Shown here piece after piece: positions 34,720 through 43,483 of a stretch of 64,000 nt of DNA. A program made the translations under genes and the position numbers. The first letter of the stretch is position 1; every line of letters starts with the position of its first letter. Source of the DNA: Polynucleobacter sp. SHI8 (GTDB taxonomy: Bacteria; Pseudomonadota; Gammaproteobacteria; Burkholderiales; Burkholderiaceae); the NCBI RefSeq assembly GCF_027944005.1, contig NZ_AP027204.1, positions 1,488,001 through 1,552,000 of the forward strand, written 5' to 3'. The notes beneath the pieces are model-generated. The model saw only the letters and a list, made by a program, of their open reading frames with translations. It was not told the origin of the DNA and ran no database searches.

Positions 34720-35913
34720 TTAAGTTGCCAAGCCTTCACTTCTTTTAGGTGAGTATACATCCCAGTGATTACAGCCTGGACACTGCCAATAAAAACGCCT
34801 AGCCCGAAAACCACAATTACTACAGGTATATCTAGCCAAACTATTCGTGCGATGCTTCAGTAAATCTAAGGATGCTTTTGTTTGCGCAATCAACAGAGCA
34901 TCGTCTTTGCTTTGAGCTAAAAGATGCTCGGTTTCAAAGCGTTTGGTCATCGCAGTCAAACTTGCTGAGTCCAACATCACTTGATTGATCAACTCCAAGG
35001 CTTTTTCTGGGCCATGTAAACGTAAAACATTTTTAAATACTAAATCTAATAATTCACCCGTGCCCTGCTCTTTTAAATGCTGGGTTAAAACAGTTAATCC
35101 CTCTTCTTCTTTATTCATTTGCGCATAGGCTTTAATCCACTTATCTGCAATCAAATGTAAAAAGATCGGCGCATGTTTTTCAATATATCCCCACGTAGCA
35201 ATTGCATCCAAGGGTTTTTGCTCAACAATCGCTAACTCACCTTTGAGAATAGTTGCTCTGATATGATGAGGCACTGCTTGCAAGGCATGATCAATCGCCT
35301 CTTTAGTTGCGAGTAAATCTTTAGAGCGCATCGCTTCTTGAGCAATTTCACAATAAAAATGCGCGATCTGCTCTTTATAACTTTTCTCTTCTAGAAGCTC
35401 TAACTCAGTGGCGGCAATAATGGCTTTTTGCCAGTCCTTTTCAATTTGATACATTTCTAAAAGTGATACTTTAGCGGGTAAGATGTATTTACCTTCTGTT
35501 ACCATATTCAAACTAGCTTCTGCACGGTCTAGCATTCCAGCACGCAAAAAGTCTCGACCTAACTCATAAGATGCATGAGCCCGATCTCGCGGCCGTATAT
35601 CTTGTCGACTAGTGAGATGTTGATGCACTCGGATGGCGCGCTCAGTTTCTCCACGCCTTCTAAATAAACTACCTAAAGCAAAATGAAGCTCGGTTGTTTC
35701 TGGATCTAATTGCGCCACTTCGACTAGAGCATCGATGGCTTTATCATGCTGCTCATTGAGAAGTAAATTAATACCTTTAAATGTAGATCGCTCTTTTTTA
35801 GCTTGCTCGACATCGTCTTCATACTCTTGAAGACGCATCTCCCAACGTGCAGCTAACCAGCCCATTCCAAAAAGAATCGGAATAAGTAACAACCAATACA
35901 TTTGGACTTGCAT
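34720..35913 (-). CDS. lapB: LPS assembly protein LapB (YciM)
   Basis: Inner-membrane TPR protein that controls LPS synthesis by steering FtsH to LpxC. It has 397 residues: an N-terminal membrane helix (residues 4-22), then a long TPR solenoid and a C-terminal rubredoxin-like zinc ribbon with Cys364, Cys367, Cys378 and Cys381. Both the anchor and the ribbon are known to matter in E. coli LapB. lapA lies directly upstream with a 1-base gap. The genome neighbourhood (ihfB-lapA-lapB) is widely conserved. Confidence 0.95.
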   Translation of the reverse strand: MQVQMYWLLLIPILFGMGWLAARWEMRLQEYEDDVEQAKKERSTFKGINLLLNEQHDKAIDALVEVAQLDPETTELHFALGSLFRRRGETERAIRVHQHLTSRQDIRPRDRAHASYELGRDFLRAGMLDRAEASLNMVTEGKYILPAKVSLLEMYQIEKDWQKAIIAATELELLEEKSYKEQIAHFYCEIAQEAMRSKDLLATKEAIDHALQAVPHHIRATILKGELAIVEQKPLDAIATWGYIEKHAPIFLHLIADKWIKAYAQMNKEEEGLTVLTQHLKEQGTGELLDLVFKNVLRLHGPEKALELINQVMLDSASLTAMTKRFETEHLLAQSKDDALLIAQTKASLDLLKHRTNSLARYTCSNCGFRARRFYWQCPGCNHWDVYSPKRSEGLAT

Positions 35914-35914
35914 A

Positions 35915-36148
35915 TCAATAACTCCGCTTTGTTTTCGTGAGTCGCAGAGCTACTACGGCTAATATCAAACCACATAAGAATGCACCAAGTAATAGGATAT
36001 TCAGCGGCACTTGTATGGATTGATCTAAGAACCAATGAAAATCTATCACTGCTGTATTTGTGATGGCAATCAAAAACAAAAGGAGAAATAATACAATTCG
36101 GCTAACAAGCAAACAGATTCGCCATGCCACTTGGAGAAGCGCAATCAT
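35915..36148 (-). CDS. lapA: LPS assembly protein LapA (DUF1049 membrane protein)
   Basis: Small inner-membrane protein of 77 residues with two hydrophobic helices (about 8-32 and 45-68) joined by a short loop NTAVIDFHWFLDQSIQVPLN that is typical of LapA. It partners LapB in LPS biosynthesis control. Lies 3 bases after the ihfB stop and 1 base before lapB, so the three form one transcript. The C-terminus, unlike E. coli LapA, ends shortly after the second helix with a basic KTKRSY tail. Confidence 0.9.
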   Translation of the reverse strand: MIALLQVAWRICLLVSRIVLFLLLFLIAITNTAVIDFHWFLDQSIQVPLNILLLGAFLCGLILAVVALRLTKTKRSY

Positions 36149-36151
36149 TGT

Positions 36152-36514
36152 TTAGCCAATGTTCGTTACATCAGCTGTAGCTTTGTAGTCAACACGCTCG
36201 CGAAGTTCTTTTCCTGGCTTGAAGTGAGGAACTTTTTTCTCTGGGATCATGACCTGCTCACCAGACTTAGGATTTCTGCCAACTCGTGCAGGACGATGAT
36301 GTAATACAAAACTACCAACTCCACGTAACTCAATTCGCTTACCTTGTGCTAACGCTTGCGTCATCGTATCTAATAATGTCTTTACTGCTAATTCAACATC
36401 TTTTGGTAATAATTGTGGAAATTGTTCTGACAATAACTCAACTAACTCAGAGCGAGTAATCGAAGTATCTATGATTTTGTCTGGAGCTGTTAAAGTTTCT
36501 TGTGTCATCATCAT
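36152..36514 (-). CDS. ihfB: Integration host factor subunit beta
   Basis: DNA-bending nucleoid protein subunit of the HU/IHF family, 120 residues. The fold starts at TRSELVELLSEQFP and includes the arm GRNPKSGEQVMIPEKKVPHFKPGKELRERV with the DNA-intercalating proline. The first 20 residues (MMMTQETLTAPDK...) are an extension compared with E. coli IhfB (94 residues). Start ATG 36514 has AAGGA 7 bases upstream; two more ATG codons follow at once. Sits behind rpsA but separated from it by a strong terminator, as the first gene of ihfB-lapA-lapB. Confidence 0.95.
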   Translation of the reverse strand: MMMTQETLTAPDKIIDTSITRSELVELLSEQFPQLLPKDVELAVKTLLDTMTQALAQGKRIELRGVGSFVLHHRPARVGRNPKSGEQVMIPEKKVPHFKPGKELRERVDYKATADVTNIG

Positions 36515-36534
36515 TCAACATCCTTAAATAAAAA

Positions 36535-36556
36535 ACCGCTACGCAAGCGTAGCGGT
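36535..36556 (-). terminator. Strong intrinsic terminator after rpsA
   Basis: Perfect 9-bp GC-rich stem, ACCGCTACG with CGTAGCGGT, around the tetraloop on either strand. On the minus strand it is followed by TTTTTTATTT, a classic Rho-independent terminator, 11 bases beyond the rpsA stop and just ahead of ihfB, so ihfB either depends on readthrough or on its own promoter. Confidence 0.88.
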
Positions 36557-36566
36557 ATATTACTAA

Positions 36567-38240
36567 TTAACCCTGGTTATCTAACTTAGCCTTTAATAAA
36601 GCGCCAAGATTCGTTGTTCCAGAACTTGCTTCATTTTGCATCTTAGACATCACTTCTTGTTGATCAGCATTGTCTTTCGCTTTAATCGAAAGATTAATGC
36701 TTCTTGATTTACGATCAACGTTGATGATCATCGCAGATACAGTATCGCCTTCTTTGAGGGCTAAACGTGCATCTTCTACACGATCTGTTGAGATTTCAGA
36801 AGCACGTAAATAAGCTTCAACTTCAGGAACTAATTCAACAACAGCACCTTTAGCATCAACCGTTTTCACAGTACCTGAAACTAATGCACCTTTATCAAAT
36901 TCAGCAGTGTAGTTATTAAATGGATCGCCTGAGAGTTGCTTAATACCTAAAGAAATTCTTTCTTTTTCAACATCAATAGCGAGTACTACTGTGTCAATCT
37001 CGTCACCTTTCTTGAATTTCTTCACAGCTTCTTCACCAGCTTCATTCCATGAAATATCAGATAAATGGACTAAACCATCGATACCACCGTCTAAACCGAT
37101 AAATACGCCAAAGTCAGTGATGGATTTAATAGCACCAGAGATCTTATCGCCTTTGTTATGATTACGCGCAAACTCATCCCATGGATTTGTTTTACATTGC
37201 TTCATACCAAGACTGATACGACGCTTGTCTTCGTCAATATCCAAAACCATGACTTCAACATCTAAACCTAATTGAACGGCTTTGCCTGGAGCAATGTTCT
37301 TGTTTGTCCAATCCATTTCAGAAACGTGAACTAAACCTTCAATGCCAGACTCGATTTCAACGAATGCACCGTAGTCAGTCAAGTTCGTCACTTTACCGAA
37401 TAAACGGGTATTTGGCGGATATCTTCTTGCAATACCAACCCATGGATCGTCACCTAACTGCTTAATACCGAGTGATACGCGATTCTTATCTTGGTCGTAA
37501 CGCAAGATCTTTGCTGTTACTTCTTGACCAACTGTCAATACTTCGCTTGGATGACGCACACGACGCCATGCTAAGTCGGTAATGTGTAACAAACCATCAA
37601 TACCACCTAGATCAACGAATGCGCCGTAGTCAGTAATATTTTTAATCGTACCTTGAACAATCGTTCCTTCTTTAAGGTTGTCCATGAGTTTTTGACGCTC
37701 TTCACCTTGACTTGCTTCTACAACAGCACGGCGAGATAAAACAACGTTGTTTCTCTTACGGTCGAGTTTGATAACCTTAAAGTCCATCGTCTTACCTTCA
37801 AATGGTGACGTGTCTTTAATTGGACGTGTATCAAGTAATGAACCAGGTAAGAATGCACGGATACCGTTGACCATCACAGTCAAACCACCTTTAACCTTAC
37901 CAGTAACAGCACCAGTAACGATTTCACCCTGTTCAAGGGCTTTCTCAAGATTCATCCATGATGCTAAGCGTTTCGCTTTATCACGAGATAAAATCGTGTC
38001 GCCATAACCATTCTCTAACGCATCAATTGCAACTGATACGAAATCACCAGGTTGAACATCAATTTCACCCTGGTCATTATGGAATTCTTCAACGGGAATA
38101 AACGCTTCGGACTTAAGTCCAGCATTCACAACAACAAAATTATGATCAATACGCATCACTTCTGCGGAAATGACCTGCCCAGATTTCATATTGGAACGGG
38201 CTAATGATTCTTCAAATAGAGCTGCAAAGGATTCAGACAT
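36567..38240 (-). CDS. rpsA: 30S ribosomal protein S1
   Basis: RNA-binding ribosomal protein of 557 residues with six S1 (OB-fold) repeats; repeats 3-6 are evident from the recurring KxxxGxVxxITDxGAFVxxxGxxGLxHxSD pattern (for example IVQGTIKNITDYGAFVDLGG and ISGAIKSITDFGVFIGLDGG). It binds mRNA leaders and unwinds them. It follows cmk in the usual cmk-rpsA order, with a 134-base leader containing a stem-loop, and is closed by the terminator at 36535-36556. Confidence 0.98.
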   Translation of the reverse strand: MSESFAALFEESLARSNMKSGQVISAEVMRIDHNFVVVNAGLKSEAFIPVEEFHNDQGEIDVQPGDFVSVAIDALENGYGDTILSRDKAKRLASWMNLEKALEQGEIVTGAVTGKVKGGLTVMVNGIRAFLPGSLLDTRPIKDTSPFEGKTMDFKVIKLDRKRNNVVLSRRAVVEASQGEERQKLMDNLKEGTIVQGTIKNITDYGAFVDLGGIDGLLHITDLAWRRVRHPSEVLTVGQEVTAKILRYDQDKNRVSLGIKQLGDDPWVGIARRYPPNTRLFGKVTNLTDYGAFVEIESGIEGLVHVSEMDWTNKNIAPGKAVQLGLDVEVMVLDIDEDKRRISLGMKQCKTNPWDEFARNHNKGDKISGAIKSITDFGVFIGLDGGIDGLVHLSDISWNEAGEEAVKKFKKGDEIDTVVLAIDVEKERISLGIKQLSGDPFNNYTAEFDKGALVSGTVKTVDAKGAVVELVPEVEAYLRASEISTDRVEDARLALKEGDTVSAMIINVDRKSRSINLSIKAKDNADQQEVMSKMQNEASSGTTNLGALLKAKLDNQG

Positions 38241-38253
38241 GTTTACTTTATCT

Positions 38254-38284
38254 GTTGGCTAAGCCAACGGGTTAGGTTAATTAT
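38254..38284 (-). promoter_or_regulatory. Structured rpsA leader, possible S1 autoregulatory site
   Basis: In the 134-base leader before rpsA, GTTGGC and GCCAAC (38254-38259, 38263-38268) make a 6-bp hairpin with a TAA loop about 14 bases before the start codon, and a second pairing of ACGGG with CCCGT (about 38267-38289) overlaps it. E. coli S1 represses its own structured leader; a similar role here is inference. Confidence 0.35.
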
Positions 38285-38349
38285 CCCGTCTTGTAACGCT
38301 TTTAAGAACCGAATCGGCGCGCTAGGATTCAAGATGGGGCCACAACAAC

Positions 38350-38377
38350 AACTGATTTACTACAAACTGATTTACTA
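38350..38377. repeat. 13-bp tandem direct repeat across the cmk stop codon
   Basis: AACTGATTTACTA occurs at 38350-38362 and again at 38365-38377, two bases apart. The second copy contains the cmk stop codon. It looks like a small tandem duplication (15-bp unit) in the cmk-rpsA spacer; no function is implied. Confidence 0.6.
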
Positions 38378-39025
38378 AACTTGTTGATACCAAGCAAGGA
38401 TTCGATTAACTGCTTCTTCGATGGTCTGATCGCTTGTGTCTAATAAAAAAGCATCTTCACTTTGTATTAGTGGAGCAGTTTCTCGTTGAGTATCTCGAAG
38501 ATCACGCTCCTCCAAATCTTTGGTGAGAATATCTATATTAGCAGAAATTCCTTTGGCAATCAATTGTTTATATCTTCTTTGTGCACGAATTTGGGCATCT
38601 GCGGTCAAAAATACCTTTAATTGGGCCTGTGGAAAGATCACTGAACCCATATCTCGACCATCAGCAACGAGTCCTGGAGGCTTTAAAAAGCTTTTTTGCA
38701 CTTGAATCAAGGCTTCTCTTACCTCAGGAACTGCCCCGGCACTGGATGCTCTTTTACCCATCTCCTCTGTTCGAATCTCCTCAGAAACATCCTCTTGATC
38801 TAAGAAAATACGCCCATCACGAAACTTAATGTCCATTTTTAAGCAGAGTTCCCATAATCGGTGGGGCTCATTAAACTCAATACCAGCTTGTTGGCTAGCA
38901 AGTCCTACGAGTCGATATAAAGCACCGCTATCTAAGTAATGAAAACTTAAGCGCTCGGCTACGAGTTGGGCCACGGTTCCTTTACCTGATGCTGTCGGCC
39001 CATCAATGGCAATCACTGGAATCAT
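38375..39025 (-). CDS. cmk: Cytidylate kinase
   Basis: Phosphorylates CMP and dCMP with ATP. It has 216 residues from ATG 39025 (MIPVIAIDGPTASGKG), with the P-loop GPTASGKG at residues 9-16; the CMP-binding insert and lid regions (DSGALYRL, DGRDMGSVIFP, RRYKQLIAKG) are present. The ATG overlaps the aroA stop as ATGA, so a longer reading from 39061 inside aroA is rejected. Gene order aroA-cmk-rpsA is normal for betaproteobacteria. Confidence 0.96.
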   Translation of the reverse strand: MIPVIAIDGPTASGKGTVAQLVAERLSFHYLDSGALYRLVGLASQQAGIEFNEPHRLWELCLKMDIKFRDGRIFLDQEDVSEEIRTEEMGKRASSAGAVPEVREALIQVQKSFLKPPGLVADGRDMGSVIFPQAQLKVFLTADAQIRAQRRYKQLIAKGISANIDILTKDLEERDLRDTQRETAPLIQSEDAFLLDTSDQTIEEAVNRILAWYQQV

Positions 39026-40374
39026 GTGGCTAGATTGATTGTTTGCACTAATTGGCTCCAAACTTCAAAATATTTAGGGAAGGTTTTAGAGACGCAATCA
39101 GGATCATTAATAAAAAAAGCATTGGGGCCAAACGAGGCTAATGAAAAACACATCGCCATGCGATGATCATCATAGGTATCAACACCATCCTTTGGTGTTA
39201 ACCATACTTGTGGCGCTTGAACTGCAATAAAATCCTGGCCGGATTCAACTATTGCACCAAATTTACTTAATTCACAGACCATCGCAGCGATGCGATCGGT
39301 TTCTTTAACGCGCCAACTAGCAATGCCGGTTAAGCGGGTCTTACCTTTAGCAAACATGCCTAATACTGCTAATGTCATCGCAGCATCCGGGATTGCGGTA
39401 CAGTCTAAATCAATACCATGTAAACACCCATCCTCTGTTCCGATTCCTCGAACTTCAATCCAATCAGATCCTTGGGTCACATTCGCCCCCATCATCGATA
39501 AAGCATGCGCAAATGCCACGTCACCTTGAATACTGTCTCGACCTGCACCTTTCACAGTCACTGGTCCTTGACCTAATGCCCCTAAGGCTAAAAAATATGA
39601 TGCAGATGATGCGTCGCCTTCTACTTTAAATTCTCCTGGAGCAATGTACGGCCCTTGCGCAATATCTATATGGGCTGGTATGGTGAATACTTGCCATGCA
39701 TCGTTATGAACATGCACGCCATATTTACTCATCAAATTGGTGGTAATTTCAATATAAGGTTTAGAAATCAACTCACCAATCACTTCTATTCTGATGGGCT
39801 TAGGTGATCGCAGCAATGGTAGAGCCATGAGTAATGCGGTGAGATACTGACTTGAGACATCACCTCGAACTTGAACTACTTGATCACTTTGTATTTGTCC
39901 TGCATGTATTTGTATAGGGGGATAACCTTTAGTGCCGAGATAATCAATCTTGGCACCAATACCTAACAAGCCTTCAATCAAATCGGCAATCGGCCTCTCA
40001 TGCATGCGAGGCACGCCATGCAAATGGTACTCTCCACCCAATATTGCCAATGCAGCAGTTAATGGCCGTATAGCTGTCCCAGCATTACCCATGAATAATT
40101 CAGCGCTAACCTCAGGAAACTTACCGTCCTGTCCTGTGATTTCAATCAACTCTTCATCATTTTTGAAATAGGTCTTCATCGGCACACCTAACTTGGATAG
40201 TGCGTCTCGCATGACTCGCGTGTCATCTGCATCGAGTAAACCTTGCAATGTGGTCGTTCCTTTTGCCAGAGCACTCAGCAATAAAACGCGATTGGAAATA
40301 CTCTTTGATCCCGGTAATTGAATCTCACCTTTAGCAAATGCTGTGGGAGAAATCAGTAATGCTTTGGAAGACAT
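39022..40374 (-). CDS. aroA: 5-enolpyruvylshikimate-3-phosphate synthase AroA
   Basis: Shikimate pathway enzyme of 450 residues joining PEP to shikimate 3-phosphate. Start ATG 40374 (MSSKALLISP) leaves one base after the tyrA stop. Active-site blocks are LPGSKSISNRVLLLSALA (Lys24), GNAGTAIRPLTAAL and ISSQYLTALLMALP-type segments, with DAAMTLAVL and RVKETDRIAAM near the C-terminal domain. The GNAGTA pattern puts it in class I, the glyphosate-sensitive type. It is coupled to cmk by a 4-base overlap. Confidence 0.96.
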   Translation of the reverse strand: MSSKALLISPTAFAKGEIQLPGSKSISNRVLLLSALAKGTTTLQGLLDADDTRVMRDALSKLGVPMKTYFKNDEELIEITGQDGKFPEVSAELFMGNAGTAIRPLTAALAILGGEYHLHGVPRMHERPIADLIEGLLGIGAKIDYLGTKGYPPIQIHAGQIQSDQVVQVRGDVSSQYLTALLMALPLLRSPKPIRIEVIGELISKPYIEITTNLMSKYGVHVHNDAWQVFTIPAHIDIAQGPYIAPGEFKVEGDASSASYFLALGALGQGPVTVKGAGRDSIQGDVAFAHALSMMGANVTQGSDWIEVRGIGTEDGCLHGIDLDCTAIPDAAMTLAVLGMFAKGKTRLTGIASWRVKETDRIAAMVCELSKFGAIVESGQDFIAVQAPQVWLTPKDGVDTYDDHRMAMCFSLASFGPNAFFINDPDCVSKTFPKYFEVWSQLVQTINLAT

Positions 40375-40375
40375 C

Positions 40376-41254
40376 TTAGCCCTGCCACTCATTGCGCGAG
40401 TCACTCGCAATTTGAAACATTTTTTGCAATGCTTGCGCATCATTATTTTGCATGGCTGTTTTCATTCTCTCGAGAATCAAGAGATAAGACTCTAACTCTT
40501 TGAGAATCGCATCTTTGTTCGCTAATGAAATATCTGTCCACATCTCTGGACTCGACCCCGCAATGCGTGTGAAGTCTCTAAATCCTGCACCTGCATGTAC
40601 AAATTTATTTTGTGCATCCTCTGCATTGGCAATCTGCAACATCAGTGCATAAGAAAGCACATGCGGTAAATGCGAAACAGCCGCAAAGATGTGATCATGC
40701 TCAAGGGCTGACATTTTGTATACCTGAGCACCTATTGCCTGCCAACATTCTTGGATACGCTGCACATCGGCAACTTGATTCTCAAGAAGCGGACATATCA
40801 TGATTTGTTTATTAACAAATAAATCAACTTTCGCTGCTACCGCGCCATGCTGTGCACCTCCAGCAATCGGATGACAAGGAATAAACTGGGCAACACTCTC
40901 ACCTAAAACTTCTTTAGCGCAAGCAACGACATCCATTTTCGTACTTCCCACATCAATGACGAGTTTATCTTTATTTAGATGGGGATGAATCGCTGTTAAG
41001 ACTTCTTTGGTCTGTGCAACGGGTACACACACGATTATCAAATCACACTCTTTTGCGAGTGTCGACAAATCAACGATTGCATCAATCTGACCAAGCTGTT
41101 TGGCAACCTCAAGATTCGCTAGGGTTCTACCAACGCCAAGTACTTTGTTGGTCAATCCTGCTTTTTTTAGAGCAAGTCCTAATGACCCACCAATCAGCCC
41201 TACTCCAATAATGCCGACTGTCGGAAAGATAGAAGTAGTTGATGGAGAACTCAC
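40376..41254 (-). CDS. tyrA: Prephenate dehydrogenase TyrA
   Basis: NAD(P)-dependent oxidative decarboxylation of prephenate or arogenate toward tyrosine. It has 292 residues, dehydrogenase domain only, without a chorismate mutase fusion. The Rossmann motif GVGLIGG is at residues 17-23, HPIAGGAQHGAVAA provides the catalytic histidine region, and SHLPHVLSYALM the dimer helix. Lies between hisC and aroA in the amino-acid block, with 19 bases to hisC. Confidence 0.94.
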   Translation of the reverse strand: MSSPSTTSIFPTVGIIGVGLIGGSLGLALKKAGLTNKVLGVGRTLANLEVAKQLGQIDAIVDLSTLAKECDLIIVCVPVAQTKEVLTAIHPHLNKDKLVIDVGSTKMDVVACAKEVLGESVAQFIPCHPIAGGAQHGAVAAKVDLFVNKQIMICPLLENQVADVQRIQECWQAIGAQVYKMSALEHDHIFAAVSHLPHVLSYALMLQIANAEDAQNKFVHAGAGFRDFTRIAGSSPEMWTDISLANKDAILKELESYLLILERMKTAMQNNDAQALQKMFQIASDSRNEWQG

Positions 41255-41273
41255 GAGCTAGTTTCTCAGTAAT

Positions 41274-42401
41274 TTATTGCTGAAGAGCTTTTTTAAGAGC
41301 TACTAAGAATGCCGCATTCTCTTGAGGCAACCCGATGGATACGCGTAAAAATTTTGGTAATCCATAATTATCTACCGGGCGAACAATCACGCCTTGTTTG
41401 AGTAACTCTAGATTGACCCTTGTTCCAGCACGATCATCATCGCCAACTTGAACAAGAATAAAATTACCTGCGGATGGCAAATAATGTAACTGCATTTGAT
41501 CAAAGGCTTGCGTTAATTGCTGATAACCCGCTTGATTTAACTTAGCACCTCTCTCTAAAAACTCCGTATCCTGAAAGGCAGCAATCGCTGCTGCTTGCGC
41601 TAAAGAATTAACATTAAATGGTTGACGAATCCGGTTCATTAAATCGGTTAACTCTTCTTGAGAAACCGCGTACCCTAAACGCAAACCAGCTAACCCATAG
41701 GCTTTAGAAAAACTTCGAGAAACAATTAAATTAGGATACTTACGTGCCATAGCAATGGCATCATATTGTTGTTCTGGTTTAAGGTATTCGTTATAAGCCT
41801 CATCTAAGACGACCACAATATGACCCGGTACTTGACTGAGAAATTGTTCAATTCTCTGACCTGGGATAAAACTACCTGTTGGATTATTCGGGTTCGCAAC
41901 AAAAATAAGTTTGGTATTTTCTGAAATGGCCGCGAGCATGGCAGTTAAATCATGACCTAAATCTTCAGGCGTCGGATCAATCACAATCGCTTTTGCACCC
42001 ACTGCTTGCGTTGCTAGTGGATATACAGCAAAGGCATGCTTGGAGAAGATAATTTCACTGCCCATTTGCGCAACTGAACGTGTTGCAAGTTCCAAAATAT
42101 CATTACTGCCATTACCAAGCGTAATCCAATTGTCAGGCACTTGATTCTTTTTTGCTAGGACTTGTTTGAGCTCAAAACCATTAGAGTCAGGATATCGTCC
42201 CAAGTCATGCATGACCGCCATCATGGCTGCCTTTGCGGATTCTGGAATACCTAGGGGGTTTTCATTCGAGGCCAATTTCACAATTTGGTCTTCTACTAAA
42301 CCAAATTGACGCGCTACTTCACTAATGGGTCTTCCACCAATGTAGGGCGCAATATTCTTGACTTGTTCTAGTCCAAATTGACTTGTTTTCTTTGTATTCA
42401 T
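41274..42401 (-). CDS. hisC: Histidinol-phosphate aminotransferase (aromatic aminotransferase candidate)
   Basis: PLP aminotransferase of fold type I, 375 residues from ATG 42401, which overlaps the pheA stop (ATGA). The PLP lysine is Lys233 in SRSFSKAYGLAGLRLGY; VANPNNPTG and VLDEAYNEY carry the usual cofactor contacts, and the N-terminus has KLASNENPLG. By homology it is HisC. Placement between pheA and tyrA, as in many Burkholderiales, suggests it may also transaminate phenylpyruvate and hydroxyphenylpyruvate (HisC2-type role). Confidence 0.92.
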   Translation of the reverse strand: MNTKKTSQFGLEQVKNIAPYIGGRPISEVARQFGLVEDQIVKLASNENPLGIPESAKAAMMAVMHDLGRYPDSNGFELKQVLAKKNQVPDNWITLGNGSNDILELATRSVAQMGSEIIFSKHAFAVYPLATQAVGAKAIVIDPTPEDLGHDLTAMLAAISENTKLIFVANPNNPTGSFIPGQRIEQFLSQVPGHIVVVLDEAYNEYLKPEQQYDAIAMARKYPNLIVSRSFSKAYGLAGLRLGYAVSQEELTDLMNRIRQPFNVNSLAQAAAIAAFQDTEFLERGAKLNQAGYQQLTQAFDQMQLHYLPSAGNFILVQVGDDDRAGTRVNLELLKQGVIVRPVDNYGLPKFLRVSIGLPQENAAFLVALKKALQQ

Positions 42402-43483
42402 TGATGACGACTTCTTGGATAGGATCCTAAACATTTATAAAAAGCGGTAATATTTTTCAATGTCTGTAACGCGGCAGACACGTTCGCATCTTCTTGATGA
42501 CCTTCTATATCAATATAAAAATGATATTCCCACGTACCTTTTCTGGCAGGTCTAGACTCAAAGCGTGTCATGGATACGCCATGCTTTGCAAATGGCTCAA
42601 GTAGTTTATATACCGCACCTGCCTCATTTTTTACTGACAGAATCAGGGATGTTTGATCGCTATTTGTTTTACTCGCCATGTGATGTCCAATCACCACAAA
42701 TCGTGTGCGATTATGCGCATCATCCTGAATGCCTTCTTGTATGATTTTTAAACCATAAGTATTGGCTGCGGCAGCGCTAGCAATTGCTGCAAATTGGGGA
42801 TTCTTCGATGCATCCAAAGCTGCCTGAGCATTACTACTGATTGCTTCACGATGCAATCTGGGGGCGTTTTGCGTCAGCCAGTGTTGGCATTGTGCCAAGG
42901 CCTGTGGATGCGCAAGGACATGTGTTACACCATCTAAATTTCCTGAATGACTCATCAAGGTGTGCGTAATCGGAATCGATATCTCGCCAGTAATTAAGAG
43001 TGAAGATTCTAGTAATAAATCTAAAGTTCTCGAGATGGCGCCCTCTGAGGAATTTTCAATGGGTACTACACCATACTGACTCTGACCTGTCTCTACAGAG
43101 CGAAATACTTGATCTAAGGTTGCCAATGGTTGCAACTCAACAGAGTGCCCAAAAAATTGTAAGGTAGCCGCTTCAGAAAAAGTTCCCGCAGGTCCCAAAT
43201 AAGCAATTTTCATATCGCCTTCAATGGCGCGACAGGCTGACATAATCTCTCGCCAAATGGCTTGTACACCCACGTTCTTGAGAGGTCCTGGGTTATTCGT
43301 GGCTACTTTATCTAAAACTTGTTGCTCACGTTCTGGTCGATAAACAACTGACCCAAATTCCTGTTTTACATGTCCTACATCTAAGGCGAGTTGGGCGCGC
43401 TGAGTGAGTAAATCCAATAGAGCGCGATCCACTTCATCAATTTTCTGACGTAATGGCTCTAGACGTTTAGCCTCATCAGACAT
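42398..43483 (-). CDS. pheA: Bifunctional chorismate mutase/prephenate dehydratase
   Basis: Phenylalanine branch enzyme of 361 residues in three parts: chorismate mutase at about 1-90 (LEPLRQKIDEVDRALLDLL), prephenate dehydratase at about 93-275 (IAYLGPAGTFSEAA, ENSSEGAISRTLDLL), and a C-terminal ACT regulatory domain with the phenylalanine-sensing ESRP motif. Probably feedback-inhibited by phenylalanine. Its ATG overlaps the serC stop by one base (TAATG) and its stop overlaps hisC. Confidence 0.96.
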   Translation of the reverse strand: MSDEAKRLEPLRQKIDEVDRALLDLLTQRAQLALDVGHVKQEFGSVVYRPEREQQVLDKVATNNPGPLKNVGVQAIWREIMSACRAIEGDMKIAYLGPAGTFSEAATLQFFGHSVELQPLATLDQVFRSVETGQSQYGVVPIENSSEGAISRTLDLLLESSLLITGEISIPITHTLMSHSGNLDGVTHVLAHPQALAQCQHWLTQNAPRLHREAISSNAQAALDASKNPQFAAIASAAAANTYGLKIIQEGIQDDAHNRTRFVVIGHHMASKTNSDQTSLILSVKNEAGAVYKLLEPFAKHGVSMTRFESRPARKGTWEYHFYIDIEGHQEDANVSAALQTLKNITAFYKCLGSYPRSRHQ

